From NCBI GenBank assembly GCA_937914905.1, contig CALESU010000215.1:1-19033 (forward strand): DNA of 19,033 nt, in the 5' to 3' direction. Below the pieces are notes generated by a model. The model was not told the DNA's origin. It was given only the letters and a program-made list of their open reading frames with translations, and searched no databases. Source of the stretch: an uncultured bacterium (GTDB taxonomy: Bacteria; Patescibacteriota; Microgenomatia; UBA1406; GWC2-37-13). Shown here piece by piece: positions 13,885 to 19,033 of this stretch (positions are counted from its first letter, which is position 1; every line of letters starts with the position of its first letter). The position numbers and the translations under genes were made by a program.

Positions 13885-14874
13885 TTATGTAGTTTGAGGA
13901 TATTGTCTCATCGAATTGAAAAGGAAATCCATCTCACTCTCACTCCCTATCGCAATGCGAACAAAGGAATGATCAAGACCGATATTACTTCCGCCATTTC
14001 CATGACTTACTACAATCTGATGTTCTCCCAGATATTGCACAAATTGAGTTCCCTCTTCCACGGTGGGGAATTGGAGAAGTATCGCATTGATGTGAGACGG
14101 AAGAATGGTGAACCCTAAATCCGCAATGCGCTTTCTGTAAACATCCCTTCTTTCTCGAATAGTTTTTCTCATGCTGACATAATATTCTTCATGATCCATT
14201 GCAATCAGAGCTGCACCGATTGAGAGATAGGAAACGTTGGACCACTGCGTTTTGCTGCGAACTTTTTCGATGGTTTGCGGATGTGAAACAAAATAACCAA
14301 CTCTACATCCTGCCATTGCATATGCTTTTGAGAAGCTTCGAAACAAAGTCAGATTCTGATGATTGGAGACTTCGCTTATCACAGAAACTTCTGCAAATTC
14401 TCCGTATGCTTCGTCAATCACCACCTGTGCACTTCGATTGTTCTGGACAAGTTCCAACACTTTTTCCTTTGATGTGATCCCCACAGGATTATTGGGATTT
14501 GCAAGAAAAATCAAACTTGCGTTCGGAATGAGTTCTGTTGAAATCTGAAACGCTCCATCGATAAGGGAGGGTACTTCTGTCAAACTCCCTCCTAAGTCAT
14601 TTACATTTTTGTACTCAATATAGGTGGGAGAAAAAGTGTATGCATGCTCGCCATACGTTTTTGCAAACATTTGGATTGCTTCATCAATACCAGCGGTAAG
14701 AAAAATCATCTCCACAGGTACCTTATGTTTTTGAGCAAGTTTTTCTCGAAGCTCAATCGGCTGAGGATGATATGTGTTTGATAGTTGTACATACGGCTTT
14801 AATCCTTCATAAATAAAATCCGGTAAAGATTCATTGATTGTGGTGTATTGGAGATTGATGGTGGGACTATTCAT
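13885..14874 (-). CDS. Class I/II aminotransferase, HisC-like
   Basis: A PLP-dependent aminotransferase of fold type I, closest in layout to histidinol-phosphate aminotransferase. Seen here: IFLTAGIDEAI near residue 60 (cofactor phosphate region), NPNNPVG (126-132), VVIDEAYGEF with the PLP-binding Asp154, and RSFSKAYAMAGCRVGY with the Schiff-base Lys183 (SFSKAYAMAGLRVGY is typical of HisC). The substrate-carboxylate arginine is in SFVRIAIG. At 329 residues it is a little shorter than the 350-360 usual for HisC. No other histidine genes are near, so it may instead serve in salvage or act on another amino acid; orphan HisC-like enzymes are known with aromatic substrates. It starts 18 bases after the PH-like gene and is probably co-transcribed with it. 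Confidence 0.85.
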   Translation of the reverse strand: MNSPTINLQYTTINESLPDFIYEGLKPYVQLSNTYHPQPIELREKLAQKHKVPVEMIFLTAGIDEAIQMFAKTYGEHAYTFSPTYIEYKNVNDLGGSLTEVPSLIDGAFQISTELIPNASLIFLANPNNPVGITSKEKVLELVQNNRSAQVVIDEAYGEFAEVSVISEVSNHQNLTLFRSFSKAYAMAGCRVGYFVSHPQTIEKVRSKTQWSNVSYLSIGAALIAMDHEEYYVSMRKTIRERRDVYRKRIADLGFTILPSHINAILLQFPTVEEGTQFVQYLGEHQIVVSHGNGGSNIGLDHSFVRIAIGSESEMDFLFNSMRQYPQTT

Positions 14875-14892
14875 AAAACAATAATCATTAAT

Positions 14893-15474
14893 TTACATAA
14901 CTATCTTTGTAGTACTGAGTTCTTGAAGTTTGGCAATAAGTTCTTTTGTTGAAAAAGCTGAAGTGTCGATTTTATTTGTTTCAAATGTTCGCAATCCCTC
15001 AATTATGCGCCTGGCAAAAACTGCCTCTTTTGTCCTTAAGTTTCTGACTTTAATTTCATTTGCCTCAAATGTTGTGGAGATGATCACCAATTGAGAAAAG
15101 AAAATGGTGCTATTGATGAAAATATTTGAAATATTTTTTATGTCGATACTGTGAATTTCAGAAGATAAAAAACGACGCTTGATAATGGTAATTCTTCCCT
15201 CTTCAATATTGATTGTGTCAGGAAATATATCAATGGGAAATGCGTGTGAAGAAATTGATAGTAAGATTCTATTTGATTTCTCAACCAATTGAGCAATGGC
15301 TTCTGTATTACTTACGGGCGGTTCTTCAGTCGGGACTGCAGGAACAGGAGCATCATTTTGAGAAGCAAGCAGTTCCGCATTCTCTTTTTGCAATGCATCA
15401 ACTTCGCCTTGAGTATAAAGCTTTTCTGGTTTTGGGCTTTCCTTTTTTTCCCTATTGGTAAGAATGTTGATCAT
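14893..15474 (-). CDS. PH-like domain protein of CPR type
   Basis: From the ATG at 15474 the protein has 193 residues. A charged helix (KLYTQGEVDALQKENAELLA, about 19-38) is followed by a Pro-rich linker (43-53) and a domain of about 95 residues whose strands read FPDTINIEEGRITIIKR, EIHSIDIKNISNIFI and FFSQLVIIST, closing with a helix EAVFARRIIEGLRTF. This strand order with a capping helix is that of bacterial PH-like domains. A short helical end (STKELIAKLQEL) follows. No enzyme motif is visible. The frame can be extended to 15711, but that part overlaps the MFS gene in another frame; an ATG at 15534 would add a short hydrophobic stretch. TATAAT at 15494-15499 favours the ATG at 15474. Confidence 0.65.
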   Translation of the reverse strand: MINILTNREKKESPKPEKLYTQGEVDALQKENAELLASQNDAPVPAVPTEEPPVSNTEAIAQLVEKSNRILLSISSHAFPIDIFPDTINIEEGRITIIKRRFLSSEIHSIDIKNISNIFINSTIFFSQLVIISTTFEANEIKVRNLRTKEAVFARRIIEGLRTFETNKIDTSAFSTKELIAKLQELSTTKIVM

Positions 15475-15493
15475 GATGAAGTACGGTATGAAA

Positions 15494-15499
15494 ATTATA
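15494..15499 (-). promoter_or_regulatory. Perfect -10 box before the PH-like gene
   Basis: TATAAT on the minus strand, 19 bases before the ATG at 15472-15474, giving a leader of about 12 bases. I see no good -35 box at 16-18 bases. It lies in the gap after the MFS gene, so the PH-like and aminotransferase genes may be a separate unit. Confidence 0.4.
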
Positions 15500-15560
15500 C
15501 TTCTATTCCCGTCATAAAGCGCTTCAATATACATTTCGATTTTGCGTACTGTTTTGAAAA

Positions 15561-16754
15561 TCAAGTACGTGTTTGCGAAGAGAAGTTTCTGCCTAAAACC
15601 ATAAATCCAATCCCCGGAATAATCGCAAGAGCACCCATGAATGCCATCACGTAAAATGAGCTCACAATCCCGAATGCGTCCGATACCATGCCAAGTGCGA
15701 TTGGCGCACACATGGCTGCAATACTTGCGCCCACGGAATTTATCCCATATGCTTTTTCAAAGTTCCCCTGATGTTCAACAGACTCTGAAACCATCGTTTT
15801 GACAATCGGACCTGTGCCTTTCGTTACTATCCCCAGTAAAAAAGCAATTCCTAAAATAAAAGGGAAGAGTGTGACTTGAGCAAGAACGATAATAAAAAAG
15901 ACCATCACGCATTCGGAAAGAATAAAAACCCACGCACTCCCAAACCTATCAACTAATTTCCCAAAATATAACCTCCCAAACAAACTTCCTACAAAAAATA
16001 TTCCGGTAAACGCACCAAGGAGTGCCGGATCTACTCCTCGATACAGCAATAAAAAAGGCAAGAATAGGAAGATTGTTTGGCTAGCCACATTGTCGAGCAT
16101 GTTGATCGCAGTTGCCATGAGAAATCTTCCATTTCGCACCACATGCCCAAAGCTGTCATGTTCCTGAAAAAGCGGTTTTGTTTCGAGAGATGATTCATGA
16201 CGCATCGTAAAACGATACAAAAAAGCTCCGATTATGAGCACTCCCGCACCATAGATAAATGCGCTATTTCGCCAACCCAAAAAGACTACCGAGCTTGCAA
16301 GAATGGTTGAAATGGCAAACCTTCCCAACTCTCCTGCTGCCGTAAAACTTCCCATCGCACTTCCCCGAGAACCTCGTTCTGAGCTTCGTGCAACAAGCGC
16401 AAATGATATCGGATGAAATAACCCAAACCCAATTCCTCCCCATGCAAAAATGAATAGCAGATGTACATAATTTCCGGAAAATCCAATCCCAAATAATCCC
16501 AATCCATAAATTACTAAGCTCAGAAAAAGTGATTTCAATCCTCCCACTTTAAATGAAATAGCTCCGGCTGGAATAGCGAGCAAGGCTCCGAACAAAACAA
16601 GCATTGTCCCCAAGGCGCCAACTTGAGTTTGATTCAACTGAAGATCAAGTGCGAGAAAGGGCAGAATTAAAAGATAGCTTGCTTCAACGCCGTCATTGAT
16701 GGCGTGAAGTAAATGCAACAACGTGTGGTTTGAGAAAGGTCGGGGCAATTTCAT
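15561..16754 (-). CDS. Major facilitator superfamily transporter
   Basis: From the ATG at 16754 the protein has 397 residues and about 12 membrane helices in two six-helix halves joined by a charged loop (RHESSLETKPLFQEHDSFGH). The early segment HLLHAINDGVEASYLLILPF and GIGFGLFHPISFALVARSSE with GSRGSAMGSFTAAGELGR after it resemble the fosmidomycin-resistance (Fsr) branch of the MFS, where an N-terminal H..ND and a G..FHP motif are typical. The second half holds a typical MFS inter-helix loop, FGRLYFGKLVDRFG. The substrate is unknown. The longer frame to a TTG at 16799 would overlap the upstream gene and is not preferred; this ATG lies 17 bases after that gene's stop, which implies one operon with the surface protein. 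Confidence 0.88.
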   Translation of the reverse strand: MKLPRPFSNHTLLHLLHAINDGVEASYLLILPFLALDLQLNQTQVGALGTMLVLFGALLAIPAGAISFKVGGLKSLFLSLVIYGLGLFGIGFSGNYVHLLFIFAWGGIGFGLFHPISFALVARSSERGSRGSAMGSFTAAGELGRFAISTILASSVVFLGWRNSAFIYGAGVLIIGAFLYRFTMRHESSLETKPLFQEHDSFGHVVRNGRFLMATAINMLDNVASQTIFLFLPFLLLYRGVDPALLGAFTGIFFVGSLFGRLYFGKLVDRFGSAWVFILSECVMVFFIIVLAQVTLFPFILGIAFLLGIVTKGTGPIVKTMVSESVEHQGNFEKAYGINSVGASIAAMCAPIALGMVSDAFGIVSSFYVMAFMGALAIIPGIGFMVLGRNFSSQTRT

Positions 16755-16771
16755 ATGGAAAGAGGGATTGT

Positions 16772-17581
16772 TTATGGTACGATAAGTGTTTCCTGCCAAG
16801 GGATCTCGTTTTCAGAGAAAATAGCATACTGCCCAATCCCGAAAAAGAAGAACTTCGTGGGATGATTGGCATCTTCAAGAAAGTAACGGATGCCATTCGT
16901 TTGAGCATAATCTGGAGAACAATACTCCGTGTCAACCATCATTTTTTCCATATCAAAATCTTCATACTTGGGAAGCATAATTTCACCTTTCAAAAACGAA
17001 GTGGGGTATTTGGGCGCTTGAGATACTTGGACCGAACACCTATTTAAATCTTTTCCGGACAAGAACTGTCTCTGAATTGCCTTTTCCAAACTCTCATCTG
17101 CGCTTTTCGTAAAAACTTCTACCGATTGTCCAACCTCGCAAGTGGTGTCCGTTTGCTCATAGGTAACACAAATCTTATTCCCCTTTTCAAATACATACAT
17201 TTCCCGGATATTTTGCAAGTCTTGTTTTGCAAGATAGCTAAAAGAAATACCGAGGTTGGAAGATGTGTGTGTTTTCAGATTAGGATTACTGTTTTGAGAA
17301 GGGGCAAGAGTAACGTTTTCTGAGGGAGAAAGAATTGGTGAGTTGGTCGGTGATTCCGTAATTTGATTATTTGTGCTCGTTGGGCTTATCGACGCTTCTT
17401 CTTCTTGCTCTGAAGACTTACGATTTACTTGAAGCGATATCGCAAGTGCAATGAAAAAAACAATTACTACAGCAGCTATCGATAAAATAATCACTCTATT
17501 CCGAGATTGTTTTTCGGGTGTTTCACCCGTAGCATCATTGGACAAGGCGGGATCTGGAGGAAATATATCGGGTTGATCCAT
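16772..17581 (-). CDS. Single-pass surface protein with Ser/Thr/Pro-rich stalk
   Basis: From the ATG at 17581 the protein has 269 residues. A Pro-rich cytoplasmic tail (1-28) is followed by one membrane helix (about 30-50) after basic residues, a low-complexity Ser/Thr/Pro/Asn stalk (60-105), and an outer domain from about 108 to the end. That domain begins with a NLGISFSY segment, of the kind that opens many extracytoplasmic domains in CPR proteins, and holds four cysteines (138, 148, 182, 221) that could form two disulphides. It ends with an aromatic strand (KFFFFGIGQYAIF). No enzymatic motif is visible. It precedes the MFS gene in the same operon. ATG 17581 is chosen because TATACT ends 7 bases before it; the in-frame ATG at 17587 and GTG at 17608 fall too close to, or inside, the promoter. 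Confidence 0.75.
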   Translation of the reverse strand: MDQPDIFPPDPALSNDATGETPEKQSRNRVIILSIAAVVIVFFIALAISLQVNRKSSEQEEEASISPTSTNNQITESPTNSPILSPSENVTLAPSQNSNPNLKTHTSSNLGISFSYLAKQDLQNIREMYVFEKGNKICVTYEQTDTTCEVGQSVEVFTKSADESLEKAIQRQFLSGKDLNRCSVQVSQAPKYPTSFLKGEIMLPKYEDFDMEKMMVDTEYCSPDYAQTNGIRYFLEDANHPTKFFFFGIGQYAIFSENEIPWQETLIVP

Positions 17582-17588
17582 ACCCATA

Positions 17589-17618
17589 AGTATAATCCAA
17601 AATGTCACTTATTGTCAT
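17589..17618 (-). promoter_or_regulatory. Predicted promoter, -35 box inside a palindromic repeat
   Basis: On the minus strand ATGACA (17613-17618), an 18-base spacer and TATACT (17589-17594), which ends 7 bases before the ATG at 17579-17581. The -35 box is part of the terminal inverted repeat of the adjacent palindromic element. Confidence 0.5.
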
Positions 17619-17715
17619 CCCGCCGGGATTATTCATGATTAAGATCGCGGATGCGGGATCTACGTCTGGATTCCCGTTTTCCTGCCTGCCGGCAGGCACG
17701 GCACGGGAATGACAA
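17612..17715. repeat. Palindromic intergenic repeat (GTCATTCCCG type)
   Basis: The left end TTGTCATCCCG (17612-17622) and right end CGGGAATGACAA (17704-17715) are near-perfect inverted copies. Inside are TCTGGATTCCCG, repeated GCGGGAT segments and a perfect 14-base palindrome GCCTGCCGGCAGGC (17684-17697). This is the GTCATTCCCG...CGGGAATCCAG class of non-coding mobile palindromes common in many genomes, including CPR. The reading frame across it is spurious. It fills most of the gap between trmH (downstream end) and the surface protein gene. Confidence 0.75.
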
Positions 17716-17767
17716 TTATTGCAACGAGAAAGCATCGGAGAAATAAACCCTAAACAAATTAAGTGAT

Positions 17768-18355
17768 TTAACGATTCAGAAAATCCGCAAGTAGTTTTTC
17801 TTGATACTCTGTGCCATTTGCGACCAGCGCGTTTTGTTCCAAGCGTTGCCTGGTGATTTCAAAAAGAAGAATCCCTGCTGTGACTGATAAATTAAAGCTT
17901 TGCACAAATCCTCGCATAGGGATGGATATCGCAACGTCTAGCATTCGAATTGCTTCTTCAGAAAGCCCCGAATGCTCATTTCCCATTAAAAGTGCTACTT
18001 TTGATTCGCGAATATGCCTTGAATAAATAGACTCAGTATGTTCATTACATAACGTGCCATACAGCGTGTAGTCTTGAGACTTTAATTCTGACAAACATTC
18101 TGTGGTTGAGGAAAAAGTATGATATGTCAGCCATTTTTTTGCAGAAGAGGAGCTCGATTTACCGATTTTTCGCGGGTCAAAAGGAGGCTGATTTTGAAAA
18201 ATAAAATACACATCTTGCACGCCAAAAGCATCACACGATCGTAAGACTGCGGCTGCGTTGTGTGGATCATGCATATTTTCAAGCACGATTACTAAACCGC
18301 TCTGCCTCTGTGCAACCACATCTTGCATGCGTTTGATCCTTGTGGGACTCATCAT
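17768..18355 (-). CDS. trmH: tRNA (guanosine-2'-O-)-methyltransferase, SpoU/TrmH family
   Basis: Transfers a methyl group from S-adenosylmethionine to a ribose 2'-OH, in TrmH at guanosine 18 of the tRNA D-loop. The 195 residues carry the three SPOUT-knot motifs: motif 1 ENMHDPHNAAAVLRSCDAFG with the key Arg39, motif 2 ALLMGNEHSGLSEEA, and motif 3 IPMRGFVQSFNLSVTAGILL with Ser153 and Asn155. The opening SPTRIKRMQDVVAQRQ matches the start of E. coli TrmH (NPTRYARICEMLARRQ), which supports TrmH over the other SpoU enzymes (TrmL, RlmB). It is shorter than the roughly 229-residue E. coli enzyme at the C terminus. Two ATGs in a row (18355, 18352) are possible; the first is 7 bases from the -10 box. 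It is divergent from the haem protein gene. Confidence 0.92.
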   Translation of the reverse strand: MMSPTRIKRMQDVVAQRQSGLVIVLENMHDPHNAAAVLRSCDAFGVQDVYFIFQNQPPFDPRKIGKSSSSSAKKWLTYHTFSSTTECLSELKSQDYTLYGTLCNEHTESIYSRHIRESKVALLMGNEHSGLSEEAIRMLDVAISIPMRGFVQSFNLSVTAGILLFEITRQRLEQNALVANGTEYQEKLLADFLNR

Positions 18356-18362
18356 GACTTTG

Positions 18363-18371
18363 AGTATAGCA
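18363..18371 (-). promoter_or_regulatory. Predicted extended -10 promoter of trmH
   Basis: TGC-TATACT on the minus strand, an extended -10 element without a good -35 box. It ends 7 bases before the ATG at 18353-18355, which predicts a leaderless mRNA. Confidence 0.5.
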
Positions 18372-18404
18372 CGAAGGACTTTCTCCTTATGTCATTCGTT
18401 CGTC

Positions 18405-18413
18405 TGGTATCAT
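18405..18413 (+). promoter_or_regulatory. Predicted extended -10 promoter of the membrane haem protein gene
   Basis: TGG-TATCAT, an extended -10 element without a clear -35 box. It ends 8 bases before the ATG at 18422 and stands back to back with the trmH promoter. Confidence 0.5.
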
Positions 18414-18421
18414 ATCTTTAT

Positions 18422-19033
18422 ATGGAATCCACACCAAAGATATCCGATCTCGCCACGCATTTTTTCAAATTAATAATCCACAATAAAGAGAGTGTGGTCA
18501 AGGGATTTCGCTTCGTGTATGGCCTTATTGGAATTGCGATGTTACTAATGGCATGGTGGATTTGGCGAAGCGAGCAAATGGCACTCACCTATCAAACATC
18601 TCTTTGGTCAGGACAGCTGGCAATCGTACTTTTTTGCGTATCAATACTTCCTGGAATCCTGCGTAGATTTGGGATTCGAAGCATGTTTACCGCATCTCTC
18701 ATGTCCGTAAGAAGACAAATTGGCGTGACAATGTTTCTCCTCTCTCTCTTGCATTACATGGGATTGAGACTCTTTCCTGTATTGTTGGGAGGAGTTCCGC
18801 TCATGATCCCGCCACCAACATTTGAATTTATCGGAGTATTAGCTCTCTACAGTCTTTTTGCGCTGTATGTCACTTCAAATGATGCAAGTGTCAAGAAGAT
18901 GGGTGCATGGTGGCGGAGGCTCCACACTATGATTTATGGCATTGTATGGCTTCTTTTTCTCCATACTGCGATGCAAAGAACGAGTATTTGGTCTATTCTT
19001 ATTGGAGTTTTCGCTGCTCTTGAAATTGCTTCA
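18422..19033 (+). CDS. Ferric-reductase-like transmembrane haem protein, 3' end cut by window
   Basis: An open frame of 204 codons from the ATG at 18422 to the window edge. After a cytoplasmic stretch of about 30 residues there are five or more membrane helices. The pattern RRQIGVTMFLLSLLHYMGL (about 97-115) and WWRRLHTMIYGIVWLLFLH (about 163-181) is that of the ferric-reductase-like domain family (MsrQ/YedZ, NOX), where histidines bind b-type haem. His111, His168 and His181 are the likely ligands, and the 13-residue spacing of the last two agrees with MsrQ. The family moves electrons across the membrane. Whether a C-terminal flavin/NAD domain follows, as in true reductases, lies beyond the window. 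No methionine sulfoxide reductase gene msrP is visible next to it. Confidence 0.82.
   Translation, partial: MESTPKISDLATHFFKLIIHNKESVVKGFRFVYGLIGIAMLLMAWWIWRSEQMALTYQTSLWSGQLAIVLFCVSILPGILRRFGIRSMFTASLMSVRRQIGVTMFLLSLLHYMGLRLFPVLLGGVPLMIPPPTFEFIGVLALYSLFALYVTSNDASVKKMGAWWRRLHTMIYGIVWLLFLHTAMQRTSIWSILIGVFAALEIAS

Noticed and set aside
13846..14118. 90-codon plus-strand frame opposite the aminotransferase gene
   Set aside because: Antisense shadow of a gene with all aminotransferase motifs; no ribosome binding site and no recognisable domain.
15535..15711. N-terminal extension of the PH-like protein to 15711
   Set aside because: Most of it overlaps the end of the MFS gene in another frame, and its composition (many Cys, Arg and Gly) is that of a shadow frame.
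16755..16799. TTG start of the MFS transporter at 16799
   Set aside because: It would overlap the upstream gene by 28 bases; the ATG at 16754 gives a normal 17-base gap and a typical transporter N terminus.
17535..17735. 66-codon frame on the minus strand across the second palindromic repeat
   Set aside because: It is made of the repeat itself plus the opposite end of the surface protein gene in another frame; the protein (CHSRAVPAGRQENGNP) is the usual artefact of such repeats.
1..19033. CRISPR array, tRNA, rRNA, transposase or recoded stop codons
   Set aside because: No spaced direct repeats, tRNA cloverleaf, rRNA sequence or transposase motif was seen by eye, and TGA behaves as a stop (for example at 2169-2171). 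Small structured RNAs could still escape a reading without tools.

Overview
The window looks like chromosome of a Candidate Phyla Radiation (Patescibacteria) bacterium, most likely of Microgenomates type. This is an inference from gene content: small CPR-style membrane proteins, a compact type IV pilus operon without a secretin, an ECF sigma factor beside a three-helix membrane protein, a bacterial PH-like protein, and TIR-bounded palindromic repeats between genes. TGA is used as stop (the kinase ends in TGA inside an ATGA overlap), so the Gracilibacteria/Absconditabacteria code does not apply. Coding is dense, every gene-free stretch is under about 200 bases, and no tRNA, rRNA, CRISPR or transposase is visible.

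Layout. 1-359: 3' part of a small membrane protein gene (+). 402-2539: a two-component pair (+), a six-helix PAS histidine kinase overlapping a stand-alone receiver. 2557-9156: a seven-gene type IV pilus operon (-): pilB, pilC, a GspH/FimT-like pilin, a 623-residue PilV-like pilin with a long beta-rich tail, a PilW/GspJ-like pilin, a PilX-like protein and a protein faintly like PilM. 9238-9696: a membrane-anchored FKBP prolyl isomerase (+), divergent from the pilus operon. 9699-9794: a palindromic repeat between convergent genes. 9811-11397: a cytoplasmic GH13 glycosidase (-). 11577-12089: an acidic unknown protein (-). 12219-13738: a three-gene unit (-) of a small secreted protein, an ECF sigma factor and a likely membrane anti-sigma factor. 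13885-15474: an aminotransferase of HisC type and a PH-like protein (-). 15561-17581: an MFS transporter and a single-pass surface protein (-). 17612-17715: a second palindromic repeat. 17768-18355: trmH (-). 18422-19033: 5' part of a ferric-reductase-like membrane haem protein gene (+).

Two regulatory patterns stand out. First, seven transcription units have a good -10 box ending 7-9 bases before the ATG, which puts the transcription start on or within about three bases of the start codon. These mRNAs would be leaderless or nearly so. The pattern also argues for shorter starts for pilB, the FKBP and the surface protein than the longest reading frames suggest. Second, two genes of the sigma-factor unit do have strong Shine-Dalgarno sequences, and each of these is complementary to a stretch just upstream. 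In front of the sigma factor this forms a 14-bp hairpin with a 3-base loop that buries the whole ribosome binding site. The sigma/secreted protein/membrane protein module with its masked ribosome binding sites is the best candidate here for an undescribed regulatory system. The pilus operon with its giant tip-like pilin is the best candidate for a surface attachment device.
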